DNA of 63,053 nucleotides, taken from the NCBI GenBank assembly GCA_028874215.1, contig JAPPLF010000072.1, positions 1 through 63,053 of the forward strand, given 5' to 3'. The notes beneath the pieces were generated by a model, which did not search any database, was not told the origin of the DNA, and saw only the letters and a list, made by a program, of their open reading frames with translations. Of the stretch, positions 39,133-46,914 are shown piece by piece; the stretch's first letter is position 1; each line of letters begins with the position of its first letter. The translations under genes were made by a program, and so were the position numbers. This stretch comes from Acidobacteriota bacterium. Lineage in GTDB: Bacteria; Acidobacteriota; UBA6911; RPQK01; JAJDTT01.

Positions 39133-40383
39133 GTGAATTTCAGTTGGCATCCTGACGAATCCCCACCTCTGATCGAGGCACACAGCAAGGCAAAGCTCGA
39201 TGTTTTGCGCAGCTACCTGCACGCCTATCTCGATAGGCTGAACATCAATCCTCATCGCGAAGAATTCAAACTCGATCTTGTTGATGGTTTTGCCGGAGGG
39301 GGTACGTTTCTGGACGGCAAAGAGGTAGTTTCGGGATCCCCATTGATCATGCTTGAGGAATCCGAAAAAGCAAAAGGGAGACTGAATCGACGCCGTACTA
39401 ATCCTCTGCGTTTCGACTTCGGGTACTACTTTGTCGATAAGGAGGCCGCCCATATAGGTCATCTCAAGAAAGTTCTGGATGAACGCGGTTACCAAGTTGA
39501 TGGGGAACGGATTGTCGTTATTAACAAACGATTCGAGGAAGTGCTTGACGATATCATCGCGAAAATTCGCCGCCGACAACCTCGCGCCGGACGCTCAATT
39601 TTTCTTCTTGACCAGACCGGATTCGCACAGGTCGCGCTGGAACTCGTAGCTCGGATTTTTCGTGAACTGCCGGCTGCGGAGGTCATACTTACGTTTGCCA
39701 CAGATGCGCTCGTCAACCATCTTGCGGAAACACGGTCGCAGATCAAGGCAGTCGCTCCGATCGATTTGTCGGAAGCACAAATACGCGAGTTGATCGAGTA
39801 CCGGGATGGAGATGGCGGTCGAGCCCTTATTCAGAGAACGTTGCGTAATCATATTCGCACCGGGACGAGAGCGACCTATGATACTCCATTCTTCATCCGA
39901 CCTCGTCGGTCACGCCGTGCCTTGTGGTTCCTCCATCTGTCGAGACATCCTACTGCGCGCGATGTCATGATTCAGCGGCATTGGGAGATTTCAAATACCT
40001 TCGAACACTACGGTCCCGGCGATTTCGGGATGCTGGGATGGGAAGGATTGCACTCCAAGACACTGCCCCTATTCCATTTTACAGGGCATGACGCCGAGCA
40101 GATGCGGTCGGAACTTTTGAATTCCCTGCCGGAGAAACTGTTCGGTTTGGTATCCGAAACCCCGATCACCGTTGACACGATGCGGCATATGCTTGCAAAC
40201 AAGACAGCCGCTCGATTCTCGGATCTTGACGAGGCGGTCCTCCAACTTTTCCGGGAAAGAGAACTTAGAATTTTGGATCCCGATGGCAAAGTGCGCTCCC
40301 ATACTCTGAGACGTCTTCGGCCTTCCGATCAGATTGCACTTCCCAATACGCTGTTGCTTCCCGGAATTTCCCGCCGCCGTTAA
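39133..40383 (+). CDS. tcmP: Three-Cys-motif partner protein TcmP, copy 1
   Basis: TcmP proteins are named for occurring next to three-Cys (Gp37/Gp68) proteins, as here, 15 bp apart. The 416-residue protein starts at a GTG (39133) after GGAGACG-like bases. The N-terminus has a nucleotide- or SAM-binding-like motif LDLVDGFAGGGTF at 48-60. Further blocks are YFVDKEAAHIGHL, FLLDQTGF and LTFATDALVNHL. The order of these strands resembles an amino-group DNA methyltransferase, but no NPPY/DPPY motif is visible. Function is unproven; a role with DUF5131 in nucleic-acid modification is a reasonable inference. Confidence 0.88.
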   Translation: MNFSWHPDESPPLIEAHSKAKLDVLRSYLHAYLDRLNINPHREEFKLDLVDGFAGGGTFLDGKEVVSGSPLIMLEESEKAKGRLNRRRTNPLRFDFGYYFVDKEAAHIGHLKKVLDERGYQVDGERIVVINKRFEEVLDDIIAKIRRRQPRAGRSIFLLDQTGFAQVALELVARIFRELPAAEVILTFATDALVNHLAETRSQIKAVAPIDLSEAQIRELIEYRDGDGGRALIQRTLRNHIRTGTRATYDTPFFIRPRRSRRALWFLHLSRHPTARDVMIQRHWEISNTFEHYGPGDFGMLGWEGLHSKTLPLFHFTGHDAEQMRSELLNSLPEKLFGLVSETPITVDTMRHMLANKTAARFSDLDEAVLQLFRERELRILDPDGKVRSHTLRRLRPSDQIALPNTLLLPGISRRR

Positions 40384-40491
40384 GGTTTTGCAGACAGGCA
40401 ATTGGAGTTTCCAATAAGCATGAAGGGATTCCCCGAGGAAATCTAAGGCGCCGCTCCGCGGTCTCAGAGACCTACCTCCATTTATTTGTGA

Positions 40492-40722
40492 TCACAGTTC
40501 CCCTGTCATCCACTTGACTTTCCCGATTACCTCGTCCTCGCCCCATGTCTCGGGCTCCCAAGCCGGGTGATCGCTGACCAGCAGCCAGTTGCCTGAATCG
40601 TCGATCACGGATCGCTTGACGACCAAGCCATCGCTCTTGCGAACCACATAGAAATGTCCTCGCAGCCGTCGCCTCCGGTTGTGGTCGACCGGGGTCACGC
40701 AGCCTTCCGGCAAGGCCATCGG
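40492..40722 (-). pseudogene. C-terminal remnant of an S24-family (LexA/phage-repressor-like) peptidase, copy 1
   Basis: The last 75 residues of the frame match the end of S24 peptidases: a VDHNRRRRLRGHFYVVRKSDGL stretch (VDHNRRR, then GHFYVV), then GLVVKRSV with the catalytic Lys context, WLLVSDHPAWEP and EVIGKVKWM. The helix-turn-helix and the catalytic GDSM segment are missing, and the sequence upstream is unrelated. It lies tail-to-tail with TcmP and diverges from the integrase. It looks like the broken repressor of an ancestral prophage-like element. Confidence 0.65.
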
Positions 40723-40837
40723 CACATTTCGCAAACTGGCCGATCTGATCATCATTACGGCCAGAGTCGATTCTCTGGAACCGTGGTACGATTCTTCCCA
40801 CGGCGAAGAACCCGGATCCAGAAAGGAGGAGATGCAT

Positions 40838-41923
40838 ATGGGCATCTATAAGGTGAAGGATCGCCGGGGGAGACGACGTTTCGTCGTCAGCAAGTACTGG
40901 CCGCATGGATCCGGTCGGCTCCGAATGTACGCCCCCAACTACCGGAGCGCACAGGCGCTTCAAACACGAATCGAGTCCAGCATCCTGGACGGCACATGGA
41001 AGCAGCTCAAGGAGGAGCTCGCCGGCGGGAACCGTACCGTCTGGACGGTCCGGAGCTTCTACGAGCGATTTTTCGAGGAGTATTGCAAACCTCGCATGCG
41101 CTCCCGGCGTCGCTATGCGCTCTCGTTCAAGAGCCTCAACGCCATGCTGGGGAACATTCCCCTGAAGGAGTTCCGCCGCAAGGACCTGTACCGCTACGTC
41201 GCCAAGAGGAAGAAGCAAGTGCAGCCGGCCACGGTGAACCGCGACATTGCCGCCATCAGCAAGCTGTTTTCCTACGCGCTGGAGTGCGGAGAGGTGGACA
41301 CGCACCCGCTGGTGAGATTCCCCAAACTCAAAGAACCCAGGAAGGTCTTCCGGCCCTTGACGGTTCAACAGTTCCGCGACCTGGTCGAGGCGATGGACAA
41401 CCCTTACCTGCAAGCCATGGTTGCGGTGATCGGCGAGACGGGGATTCGGAAAGGCGAAGCGTTGTCGCTCACCTGGAAACGGGTGGACCTATCCCGGAGG
41501 CTGCTATGGGTGGAATTCACCAAGGACGACGAGCCGAGGGAGATTCCGCTCTCGAAGTACGCTGCTGGATACCTGGCCAGGCTTCCACGTTACCTGAACA
41601 CCTCATACGTCTTTGTCAACAGCAGAACAGGGACAAGATGGGTGAATCCGGACAAGCCGCTACATCGAGCCGCCGAGAGGGTGGGTTTGAAGGTCGGTTT
41701 TCACGATCTGAGGCGATTCCGGTGCAGCCATTGGCTGATGCAGGGGGTGGACGTGAGGACGGTGCAGAAGTTGATGGGGCACTCGGCCATCAGCACGACG
41801 ATGCGCTACGCAGGGTACGTCAGTTCTCATGCGCTTGCCAGCATACGGGAGGCACAGGCTAACGAAGACTCACAATCGCAACAGGCAACAAACAGGCAAC
41901 GGGTAATAAACAAGGTGGAATGA
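40838..41923 (+). CDS. int: Tyrosine recombinase / phage-type integrase, copy 1
   Basis: This 361-residue enzyme starts at ATG 40838, with AAAGGAGG at 40822-40829 spaced 8 bp; the ATG at 40832 is too close. An N-terminal arm-binding and core-binding region (residues 1-165) precedes the catalytic domain. R204 (GETGIRKGEAL), H289-D-L-R292, H315 (LMGHSAIS) and nucleophile Y324 (TTMRYAGY) are all present, so it should be active. The final residues QQATNRQ (348-354) are encoded by the 19-bp sequence that recurs at the element's left end. Its 3' end therefore overlaps the proposed attachment site. Confidence 0.95.
   Translation: MGIYKVKDRRGRRRFVVSKYWPHGSGRLRMYAPNYRSAQALQTRIESSILDGTWKQLKEELAGGNRTVWTVRSFYERFFEEYCKPRMRSRRRYALSFKSLNAMLGNIPLKEFRRKDLYRYVAKRKKQVQPATVNRDIAAISKLFSYALECGEVDTHPLVRFPKLKEPRKVFRPLTVQQFRDLVEAMDNPYLQAMVAVIGETGIRKGEALSLTWKRVDLSRRLLWVEFTKDDEPREIPLSKYAAGYLARLPRYLNTSYVFVNSRTGTRWVNPDKPLHRAAERVGLKVGFHDLRRFRCSHWLMQGVDVRTVQKLMGHSAISTTMRYAGYVSSHALASIREAQANEDSQSQQATNRQRVINKVE
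41880..41898 (+). other. Putative attR core of element copy 1
   Basis: AACAGGCAACAAACAGGCA equals the sequences at 32164-32182 and 53942-53960. It contains two copies of AACAGGCA, a layout suited to recombinase binding. It lies inside the integrase 3' end and encodes QQATNRQ. At the left sites the same frame reads EQATNRQ. I infer a crossover site; the exact strand-exchange point is unknown. Confidence 0.5.
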
Positions 41924-41970
41924 TTCGAGGGGAAAGTTGGGACAACCTGTTGAAAATAAAGGATCTAGTT

Positions 41971-42007
41971 CGTAGCTCATCTGGACAGAGCAACGGACTT
42001 TCAGTCC
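41971..42007 (+). other. tRNA-Arg(TCT)-like 5' half merged with a TTTC hairpin
   Basis: TAGCTCATCTGGACAGAGCA then ACGGACTT reads like the D-arm and 5' anticodon stem of a bacterial tRNA-Arg(TCT). After that the tRNA pattern stops: no matching 3' anticodon stem, T-arm or acceptor follows. The same bases form a hairpin, GGAC/GTCC around TTTCA, at 41995-42007, of the family seen elsewhere here. It sits 48 bp beyond the integrase stop. It is either a broken tRNA at an insertion point or chance resemblance. Confidence 0.3.
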
Positions 42008-42025
42008 TATCCGAGACCGGAGGGC

Positions 42026-42147
42026 CGCCGAGCGCGTCGGATCAGCGGATTGGATCGGTCTGCGGCCTTGAACTTCGCGGGCCAGGGAACTCGCCCCGTC
42101 GTCCATCCGTCGGAAGTTCTGCCCGAGCAGGTCTGTGGGCCGGCCCG
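42026..42147 (+). repeat. Diverged inverted repeat, partner at 55186-55310
   Basis: About 120 bp here match the reverse complement of 55186-55310 at roughly 80% by eye. Shared blocks include GAGCGCGTCGGATC, GGCCAGGGA then CTCGCCCCGTC, CATCCGTCGG, TTCTGCCCGA and CAGGTCTGTG. Neither copy is within a gene. The matching segments look like the end of an old mobile element. The remainder of 41924-42315 holds no gene I can support. Confidence 0.65.
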
Positions 42148-42315
42148 CGGCCTCGATTTGGTCTTGGACCGGGTTGACGGGCGGTCCGGAGTTGATTCAT
42201 GCCCACGAGAGACACAGAGGAATTTCGATGTCTTCCCATTCCGGAGGACGCCCGTGAACTCAGCTGAGGGGCGTAGGTGGGAGTTTCGTCGGCTCCGGCC
42301 GTGCCCGACACAGCG

Positions 42316-45300
42316 TCATTGAATTGGCACCACCGGAAGCGTCGTGAAGATCCGGCGGCCGACGTCCATCTCCAGAGCCACTCCGGTGAACCTCAGGCCC
42401 TCGGGAGCGGCACAACGAACCGATCCCAGGAAGTCGGAAGTATCGGCCTCCTTGAACATTTCGTCGATGAACCGGGCCGTCTGTGCGTTGGCTTCCAACT
42501 TGATCGGGGTTTCGGCTCGTTCGTGGCCATTCCGCGTCAATTTGCAGGTCACCGTCAGGGTTTCCGTTTCCAGGTTTCGGATCGCCACCCCGGTGTTGAT
42601 TCCGTCCGCTTGGCGGCGGGCCGGGAACACGGCCGCCGTGAGCGGCTGGCTTGCCCCCACTCCGGCCACGCCCAACTCCGGGTGGTCGAAGCGCAGGACC
42701 CCGCCGATGGGGCCGTCGGAGACCACCCGCACCGATCCGACCTTCAGCTCCCCTTCTCCCGTGGTGGTGAGCGTCCGCTCCCCCAGGGGCCTGAGCGTCC
42801 GCCCGAAGGTCAAGGCGCCGTCTTCGCTCACTTCCAGATCCCCCCTCACATCGACCACCGCGGCCGGGGCGATGAGACCTCCCTCCTGGTCATAGAAATA
42901 GATGGCGGGTCGAACCGGCCCCGCGGCCACGTTCACCAACACCAGGTCGGAGGCAATGGAGGACCCGTTGGCGAAGTGGGCGAAATGCAACTGCGTGTCC
43001 TCCTGGGTCCGCACGGGAGACACGGGCACGACCGGCAAGGTGGTGAAGATGCGGTTTTGGAAATCCATCTCCAAGGCCACACCGGCGAACGATGCCCCAG
43101 CGGGCGCCCGGCAGCGCACCGAGCCCACGAAGTCGGACGTGTCGATGTCCGGAAACAGCTCGTTGATGAACCGGGCCGCCTGCCCGTTGACCGCCAGCGG
43201 GATCTGCGCCTCCATCCGCACGTTACCCTCTTGCAGCAGTTGGCAGCGCACCGTGATGGCGTGCTCTCCCAGGTTGCGGACCGCCGCGCCGGTGTTGATC
43301 CCGCCGGCCTGACGGCGAGCGGGGAAGATGGCGTCGTTGACGGGTTGGCCCGCTCCCACTCCGGCCACGCCGGCGGTGGCGTCGTTGAAGCGCAGGATCC
43401 CGCCGATCCGCCCGTCCGAAATCACCCGCACCGATCCCGTCACCAGTTCGTTTCGTCCCCGGGTGGAGAGCGTCCACTCGCCGGAAGGCTCGATCGCCGT
43501 CGTGACGCCGCCGTCCACGGTCGCTTCCACGTCGCCCCGCACGTCCACCACCGACTCGGGAGCGATGAGGTCGCCCTTCGGACTGTAGAAGTAGACGGCC
43601 GGGTGGATCACCGAGGTGTCCACGTTCACCAGAACCAGGTCGGAGGTGGTGGATTGGCCCTGCCAGACCCCGTCGGCAAAGTGTGGGAATTCCTGAGTGA
43701 TCCGGGGACCCACACGGGTGGTGATCCGGGAGCGTCCGCCCGTTATGTGAAACCAGTACTCGATCACCTTGTCGCGGTAGTCTCGGTGCAGACGGAGCAG
43801 CTCGGGCTCAGGCTTCCGCCCCGGCTCCAGCAAATAGACGAATCCCGCGTTGAAGTCCTTTTGCGCGGTCGCCGCCGACGGCTCTCGCGGACCCTCGGCC
43901 GCAATGACCTGATCGATCGCCACGATTTCCTTGTCGGCATGATACGTTCCCAGATACCGCCCGCTCCATCCCGCCCTGTCGTTCCCGGGTGCCGGCTCCA
44001 GGTTGCGCAACACGTACAAGTCCGGTACCTCAGAGGCCTCCGCCAGACCCATGGCGTAGAGATCGAGCCACGACAGTCCTGAAGCGCCCCCGAAGTCGGT
44101 TATGGCCGTAAAGGTTCCGTTGCCGTTGTCGCGCCAGAACCCTCCCCCTTCTCCTCCCATCATCAATGAATGCGCTTTTTCCCCGCCCCAGGGATACGCG
44201 GCCGGAGCATGAAGCTCACCCCGCCAGTGGCATCGGCAGCCATCGGCCAAGGAATCGGCGAACAAACGTCCGCGCATCCCGTTGCTCTCGACATATGAAA
44301 GATATGCGGTCCACGAGTGTGTCAATTCGTGCGCGAACCAAGTCAGATCGCCCTTGAAGTTTCCGTTTCTCCAGTCGTGGCTGCGGCCTCCTGCTTGCTC
44401 GATCCAGACGGCTTTTCCGAAGTGGCCCAGAAGGCGCCCGTCGCCGCACGGTGCTTCCCCCCAGGTATGCTCGCGCCCAATTCCCCTTATGCCGTTGTAG
44501 TAGTTCTGCCACTGGGTATTGTTCACTTGGGAATCGACGCGGAACTCGTTATGGAAGATCAACAGGTCGAACCGGTCGCCCAGGTTCTCGGTAATGCGGC
44601 AGGCGATCACCGCCATGTCCGGCAGGTCCCGATAATGGAAGACCTCCCTCTGCGTCCGGGAAGACCCGTGATCAGGTTCCGACAAATCGGCGGGCGCCAT
44701 GGTGGGCAGGCGCAAGGACACCGGAGTGGTGCCATCCCCCCTCACAAACGAGCGGTTGTCATCGTACTCGTGGGCGCCCGCCCAGACCGACGCGGAAAGT
44801 CCCTGGAGATCGCCGATGTCGGCCACCAGTTCGATTCGATTCGCCCTGTCGCCCGGGCGGGACTTGCCGCCCCAGACGCTGTTGTCGCCGCCGATCTCGA
44901 TCTTCCAGACGAGATCTATGTCCGACGAGTCCTGCGAGTACGGCGGCTCGGTGTCGAAGAACAGCCGATAGTTGTAGAAACCCGTGGTCGGCTCGGGAAT
45001 GGGGTCTCTGGTAGTGAATTCTAGAATCACAGTGTCAGCTTCGGTCTCGTACAGCGCCACCTCCAACAGATCGAGGTGGCCGGGAAGGCCAGGGTCGGTG
45101 GCATCTGCGACAGACGCGATCAGGTCGCCCTTTTCGACCACGTCTGAGAACAGGCCGACGACGCCGTCGCGGACCGTGATGCGGCCGTAGTTGAACTGGA
45201 TGGCGCCATCGGCGTACAGGATCGTCTGGAAGCGTTCCGCGTGGTCAGGAACGTCTAGTCGGAAGGCGTCGTACTCGGACGCGAACCAGGTGACCACGAC

Positions 45301-45951
45301 GCGATCCGGAAAGCGCGCCACGAACTGGGATGCAAGAGGATCGAGCCCATAAAGCCCTCCAAACGCCGGCTTATACAGTGCGCTGATCGTCGGGGTGGTG
45401 GCGAGCCGCGCTGCCGATTCGGTCATCGGGGAAAACCACGCCGCGAAATGTTTCGAGTGCTCGAGCGGTGCGCCGAAGGCAAGCAGGCCGTGCTTGCTCA
45501 TGAAGACCGAATTCCACCGGCGACCAGAGTAGTCGAACTCGAAGTCCCCGAACTCGACTTCGACGCCATCCCGGAACTTTTCCCACTTGAGGGTTACTTC
45601 GGCACCGAGGGTTTCCTCCCATTCCAGGCTTCGGACGTCACGCGAGTACCCGCCCCGTCCGTCTGGAGTGAAGACGAGCGTCATCCCATTCAGGTCGAAA
45701 TGGTTGGCCGGCTGGGTGTCTTCGGGCTGGAGTTCGACGAGAATCCGATTGTCCGCCGTCGTCGAAATGCCGTTGACCGCGCTCGGCCGTGTGTGAGACG
45801 CGAGAGCTCCGGAACCCGACAGGAGCGCCAAGGCGAAAATGTAACGGCCAGAGGTCACAATCAGCTGCTTCAACAATGTGCTCCAGTTTGAGTCTTGCCT
45901 CTTTTCTCGGGACCCCGAACCGGCAGGATGTTCGGGCCGGGAAGCGGGCAT
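42316..45951 (-). CDS. Large secreted putative zinc metalloprotease with two C-terminal beta repeats
   Basis: The frame codes for 1211 residues. A signal-like stretch (YIFALALLSGSGALAS) sits near residue 40, so the true start may be an internal TTG close to residue 25. The N-terminal third is beta-rich, with blocks such as MSKHGLLAFG and IQFNYGRITV. The centre has HELTHSWTAYL around 560, an HExxH zinc site, with DSLADG about 25 residues later. The C-terminus has two copies of a beta domain of about 200 residues, each opening F-x-HFA-x-G and ending IFTTLPVVP. The protease call rests on HExxH only; the third zinc ligand is not certain. Confidence 0.7.
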   Translation of the reverse strand: MPASRPEHPAGSGSREKRQDSNWSTLLKQLIVTSGRYIFALALLSGSGALASHTRPSAVNGISTTADNRILVELQPEDTQPANHFDLNGMTLVFTPDGRGGYSRDVRSLEWEETLGAEVTLKWEKFRDGVEVEFGDFEFDYSGRRWNSVFMSKHGLLAFGAPLEHSKHFAAWFSPMTESAARLATTPTISALYKPAFGGLYGLDPLASQFVARFPDRVVVTWFASEYDAFRLDVPDHAERFQTILYADGAIQFNYGRITVRDGVVGLFSDVVEKGDLIASVADATDPGLPGHLDLLEVALYETEADTVILEFTTRDPIPEPTTGFYNYRLFFDTEPPYSQDSSDIDLVWKIEIGGDNSVWGGKSRPGDRANRIELVADIGDLQGLSASVWAGAHEYDDNRSFVRGDGTTPVSLRLPTMAPADLSEPDHGSSRTQREVFHYRDLPDMAVIACRITENLGDRFDLLIFHNEFRVDSQVNNTQWQNYYNGIRGIGREHTWGEAPCGDGRLLGHFGKAVWIEQAGGRSHDWRNGNFKGDLTWFAHELTHSWTAYLSYVESNGMRGRLFADSLADGCRCHWRGELHAPAAYPWGGEKAHSLMMGGEGGGFWRDNGNGTFTAITDFGGASGLSWLDLYAMGLAEASEVPDLYVLRNLEPAPGNDRAGWSGRYLGTYHADKEIVAIDQVIAAEGPREPSAATAQKDFNAGFVYLLEPGRKPEPELLRLHRDYRDKVIEYWFHITGGRSRITTRVGPRITQEFPHFADGVWQGQSTTSDLVLVNVDTSVIHPAVYFYSPKGDLIAPESVVDVRGDVEATVDGGVTTAIEPSGEWTLSTRGRNELVTGSVRVISDGRIGGILRFNDATAGVAGVGAGQPVNDAIFPARRQAGGINTGAAVRNLGEHAITVRCQLLQEGNVRMEAQIPLAVNGQAARFINELFPDIDTSDFVGSVRCRAPAGASFAGVALEMDFQNRIFTTLPVVPVSPVRTQEDTQLHFAHFANGSSIASDLVLVNVAAGPVRPAIYFYDQEGGLIAPAAVVDVRGDLEVSEDGALTFGRTLRPLGERTLTTTGEGELKVGSVRVVSDGPIGGVLRFDHPELGVAGVGASQPLTAAVFPARRQADGINTGVAIRNLETETLTVTCKLTRNGHERAETPIKLEANAQTARFIDEMFKEADTSDFLGSVRCAAPEGLRFTGVALEMDVGRRIFTTLPVVPIQ

Positions 45952-45970
45952 CGCTCACGAGCATTTCAGA

Positions 45971-46384
45971 TCATGGGGCGATCCTTCGCATTGCCCCGAT
46001 CCGGTCGAAATCTCTGTCGTAGCTAACCAGCTCAGTGATCCCCCGTTGCTCCATATGGCATACGGTCAACGCGTCCTCGAAGTCTAGAAAGGGTGAGGAG
46101 GCATAGAGATCGAGCGCACGCAGATAGACTTTTTTTTGTGGGAGCTTCAGCCCTCGGAGGGTCAGTATCGGCAAGAGCCGGGCTCTGATCTCCTCGTGGC
46201 TAAGGCGATATGGAGCACGATGCGAAGATAGTACGTAGACGACCTCAGTAACGATGGCTTCACAGACAAAAAGTTCCTCTCGCCCTTGTTTGACTTGCTG
46301 AAAGAGGCGATAGCAGGCTTCGGCCTTGACCTCGTCATCACGAGTCAGGTAGCGCAGGATGACGTTTGTGTCCAAGAACTTCAT
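45971..46384 (-). CDS. PIN-domain toxin (VapC-like)
   Basis: This 137-residue PIN RNase opens with MKFLDTNVILRYL (D5). Acidic E-x-V (AIVTEVVYVL), FEDALTVCHM (central Asp) and LVSYDRDFDRI complete the usual acidic set. The gene overlaps the upstream AbrB-type antitoxin by 4 bp (ATGA). It differs clearly from the PIN toxin at 20816-21220. The ends of the metalloprotease gene and this gene are 19 bp apart, in the same direction, but they are probably separate units. Confidence 0.88.
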   Translation of the reverse strand: MKFLDTNVILRYLTRDDEVKAEACYRLFQQVKQGREELFVCEAIVTEVVYVLSSHRAPYRLSHEEIRARLLPILTLRGLKLPQKKVYLRALDLYASSPFLDFEDALTVCHMEQRGITELVSYDRDFDRIGAMRRIAP

Positions 46385-46647
46385 GTGTTTTCCAACGCCA
46401 GTCCGGTCTTCTCAGCTTTGGAATCCTTGGCCGCCTGGGTGATTCTCTCGAAGTCTTCGGGTCGGCCTGAAGGCTTCACAGACCCGTAGGCCGACTCCAG
46501 GCTGAAGGGAACCGGCTCTAGACGCACTTCGCCCTTTTCAATGGTGAATGCGACTTTGTCCCTGGGTTTCACACCCAACATTCGCCGCACTTCTGCGGGA
46601 ATGGTGACTTGGCCACGCTGTGTAATTGTTGTCGTGATCTGCTTCAT
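46381..46647 (-). CDS. SpoVT-AbrB-type antitoxin (MazE/VapB-like)
   Basis: An 88-residue protein starting at 46647 (MKQITTTITQRGQVTIPAEV). The swapped-hairpin AbrB DNA-binding domain fills residues 1-45 (RGQVTIPAEVRRMLGV, KPRDKVAFTIE). The tail (PSGRPEDFERITQAA) is the likely toxin-binding part. It precedes and overlaps the PIN toxin gene. Ten extra residues from an upstream start do not fit the family. Confidence 0.88.
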   Translation of the reverse strand: MKQITTTITQRGQVTIPAEVRRMLGVKPRDKVAFTIEKGEVRLEPVPFSLESAYGSVKPSGRPEDFERITQAAKDSKAEKTGLALENT

Positions 46648-46914
46648 ATGTTCTCTCAATGGGAAATCACTATTCAATGAATTTATAAAATATCATTGAT
46701 ACACGCTAGAGTCCAGGAGCCAGCAGACATGGTTCCCGTACAAGTGTGAAATTGGTGTGCACTTGGTCCCAAGAACTCGCGAACCACCCCGCTCGCGCAG
46801 GATCTCCACCGGACGTAGAAAATCTCTCGCAGCGTTGTTGCGCAACAGGACAAAACACGTCGGCAGCTGAAACGCGACGGTGGATTTGATTGCGACTCCG
46901 CAGCGTTTCCGATT

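Larger units (their letters stand above)
33546..40904 (+). repeat. Long direct repeat, copy 1 (7,359 bp, identical to 55695-63053)
   Basis: Every gene here has a counterpart 22,149 bp downstream with an identical translation, including unselected shadow frames and intergenic spacing. The left edge is sharp: bases before GGAGGTGGACGGG differ, bases after agree. The right edge is not seen because copy 2 is cut by the window end, so the identity may continue through the integrase. The copies are either a recent duplication, kept identical by gene conversion, or an assembly artefact. Confidence 0.9.
32164..41898 (+). mobile_element. Putative integrative element, copy 1 (R-M cargo plus tyrosine integrase)
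   Basis: The proposed element is bounded by the 19-bp direct repeat AACAGGCAACAAACAGGCA at 32164-32182 and 41880-41898. It carries a small secreted protein, a type IIG restriction-methyltransferase, DUF5131, TcmP, an S24 remnant and a tyrosine recombinase at its right end. An integrase gene next to one attachment site is the usual layout. From 33546 to at least 40904 it matches copy 2 (55695-63053) at a constant offset of 22,149. The left 1.4 kb differs between copies. Boundaries are inferred, not proven. Confidence 0.55.

Noticed and set aside
40460-40472. Perfect short palindrome GGTCTCAGAGACC after TcmP considered as an operator
   Set aside because: It is a single copy (per element) at the end of converging genes and not near a promoter, so a regulatory role cannot be supported.
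33966-41923. Cassette considered as a BREX or DISARM locus
   Set aside because: A PglX-like methyltransferase core is present, but there is no PglZ, BrxC, BrxL, DrmA or DrmB. The N-terminal nuclease motif fits a stand-alone type IIG enzyme.
42277-44082. Plus-strand frame of 601 codons opposite the large HExxH gene
   Set aside because: Low-complexity, His/Arg/Gly-rich translation mirrors the repeats of the real gene, with no start signal or motif.
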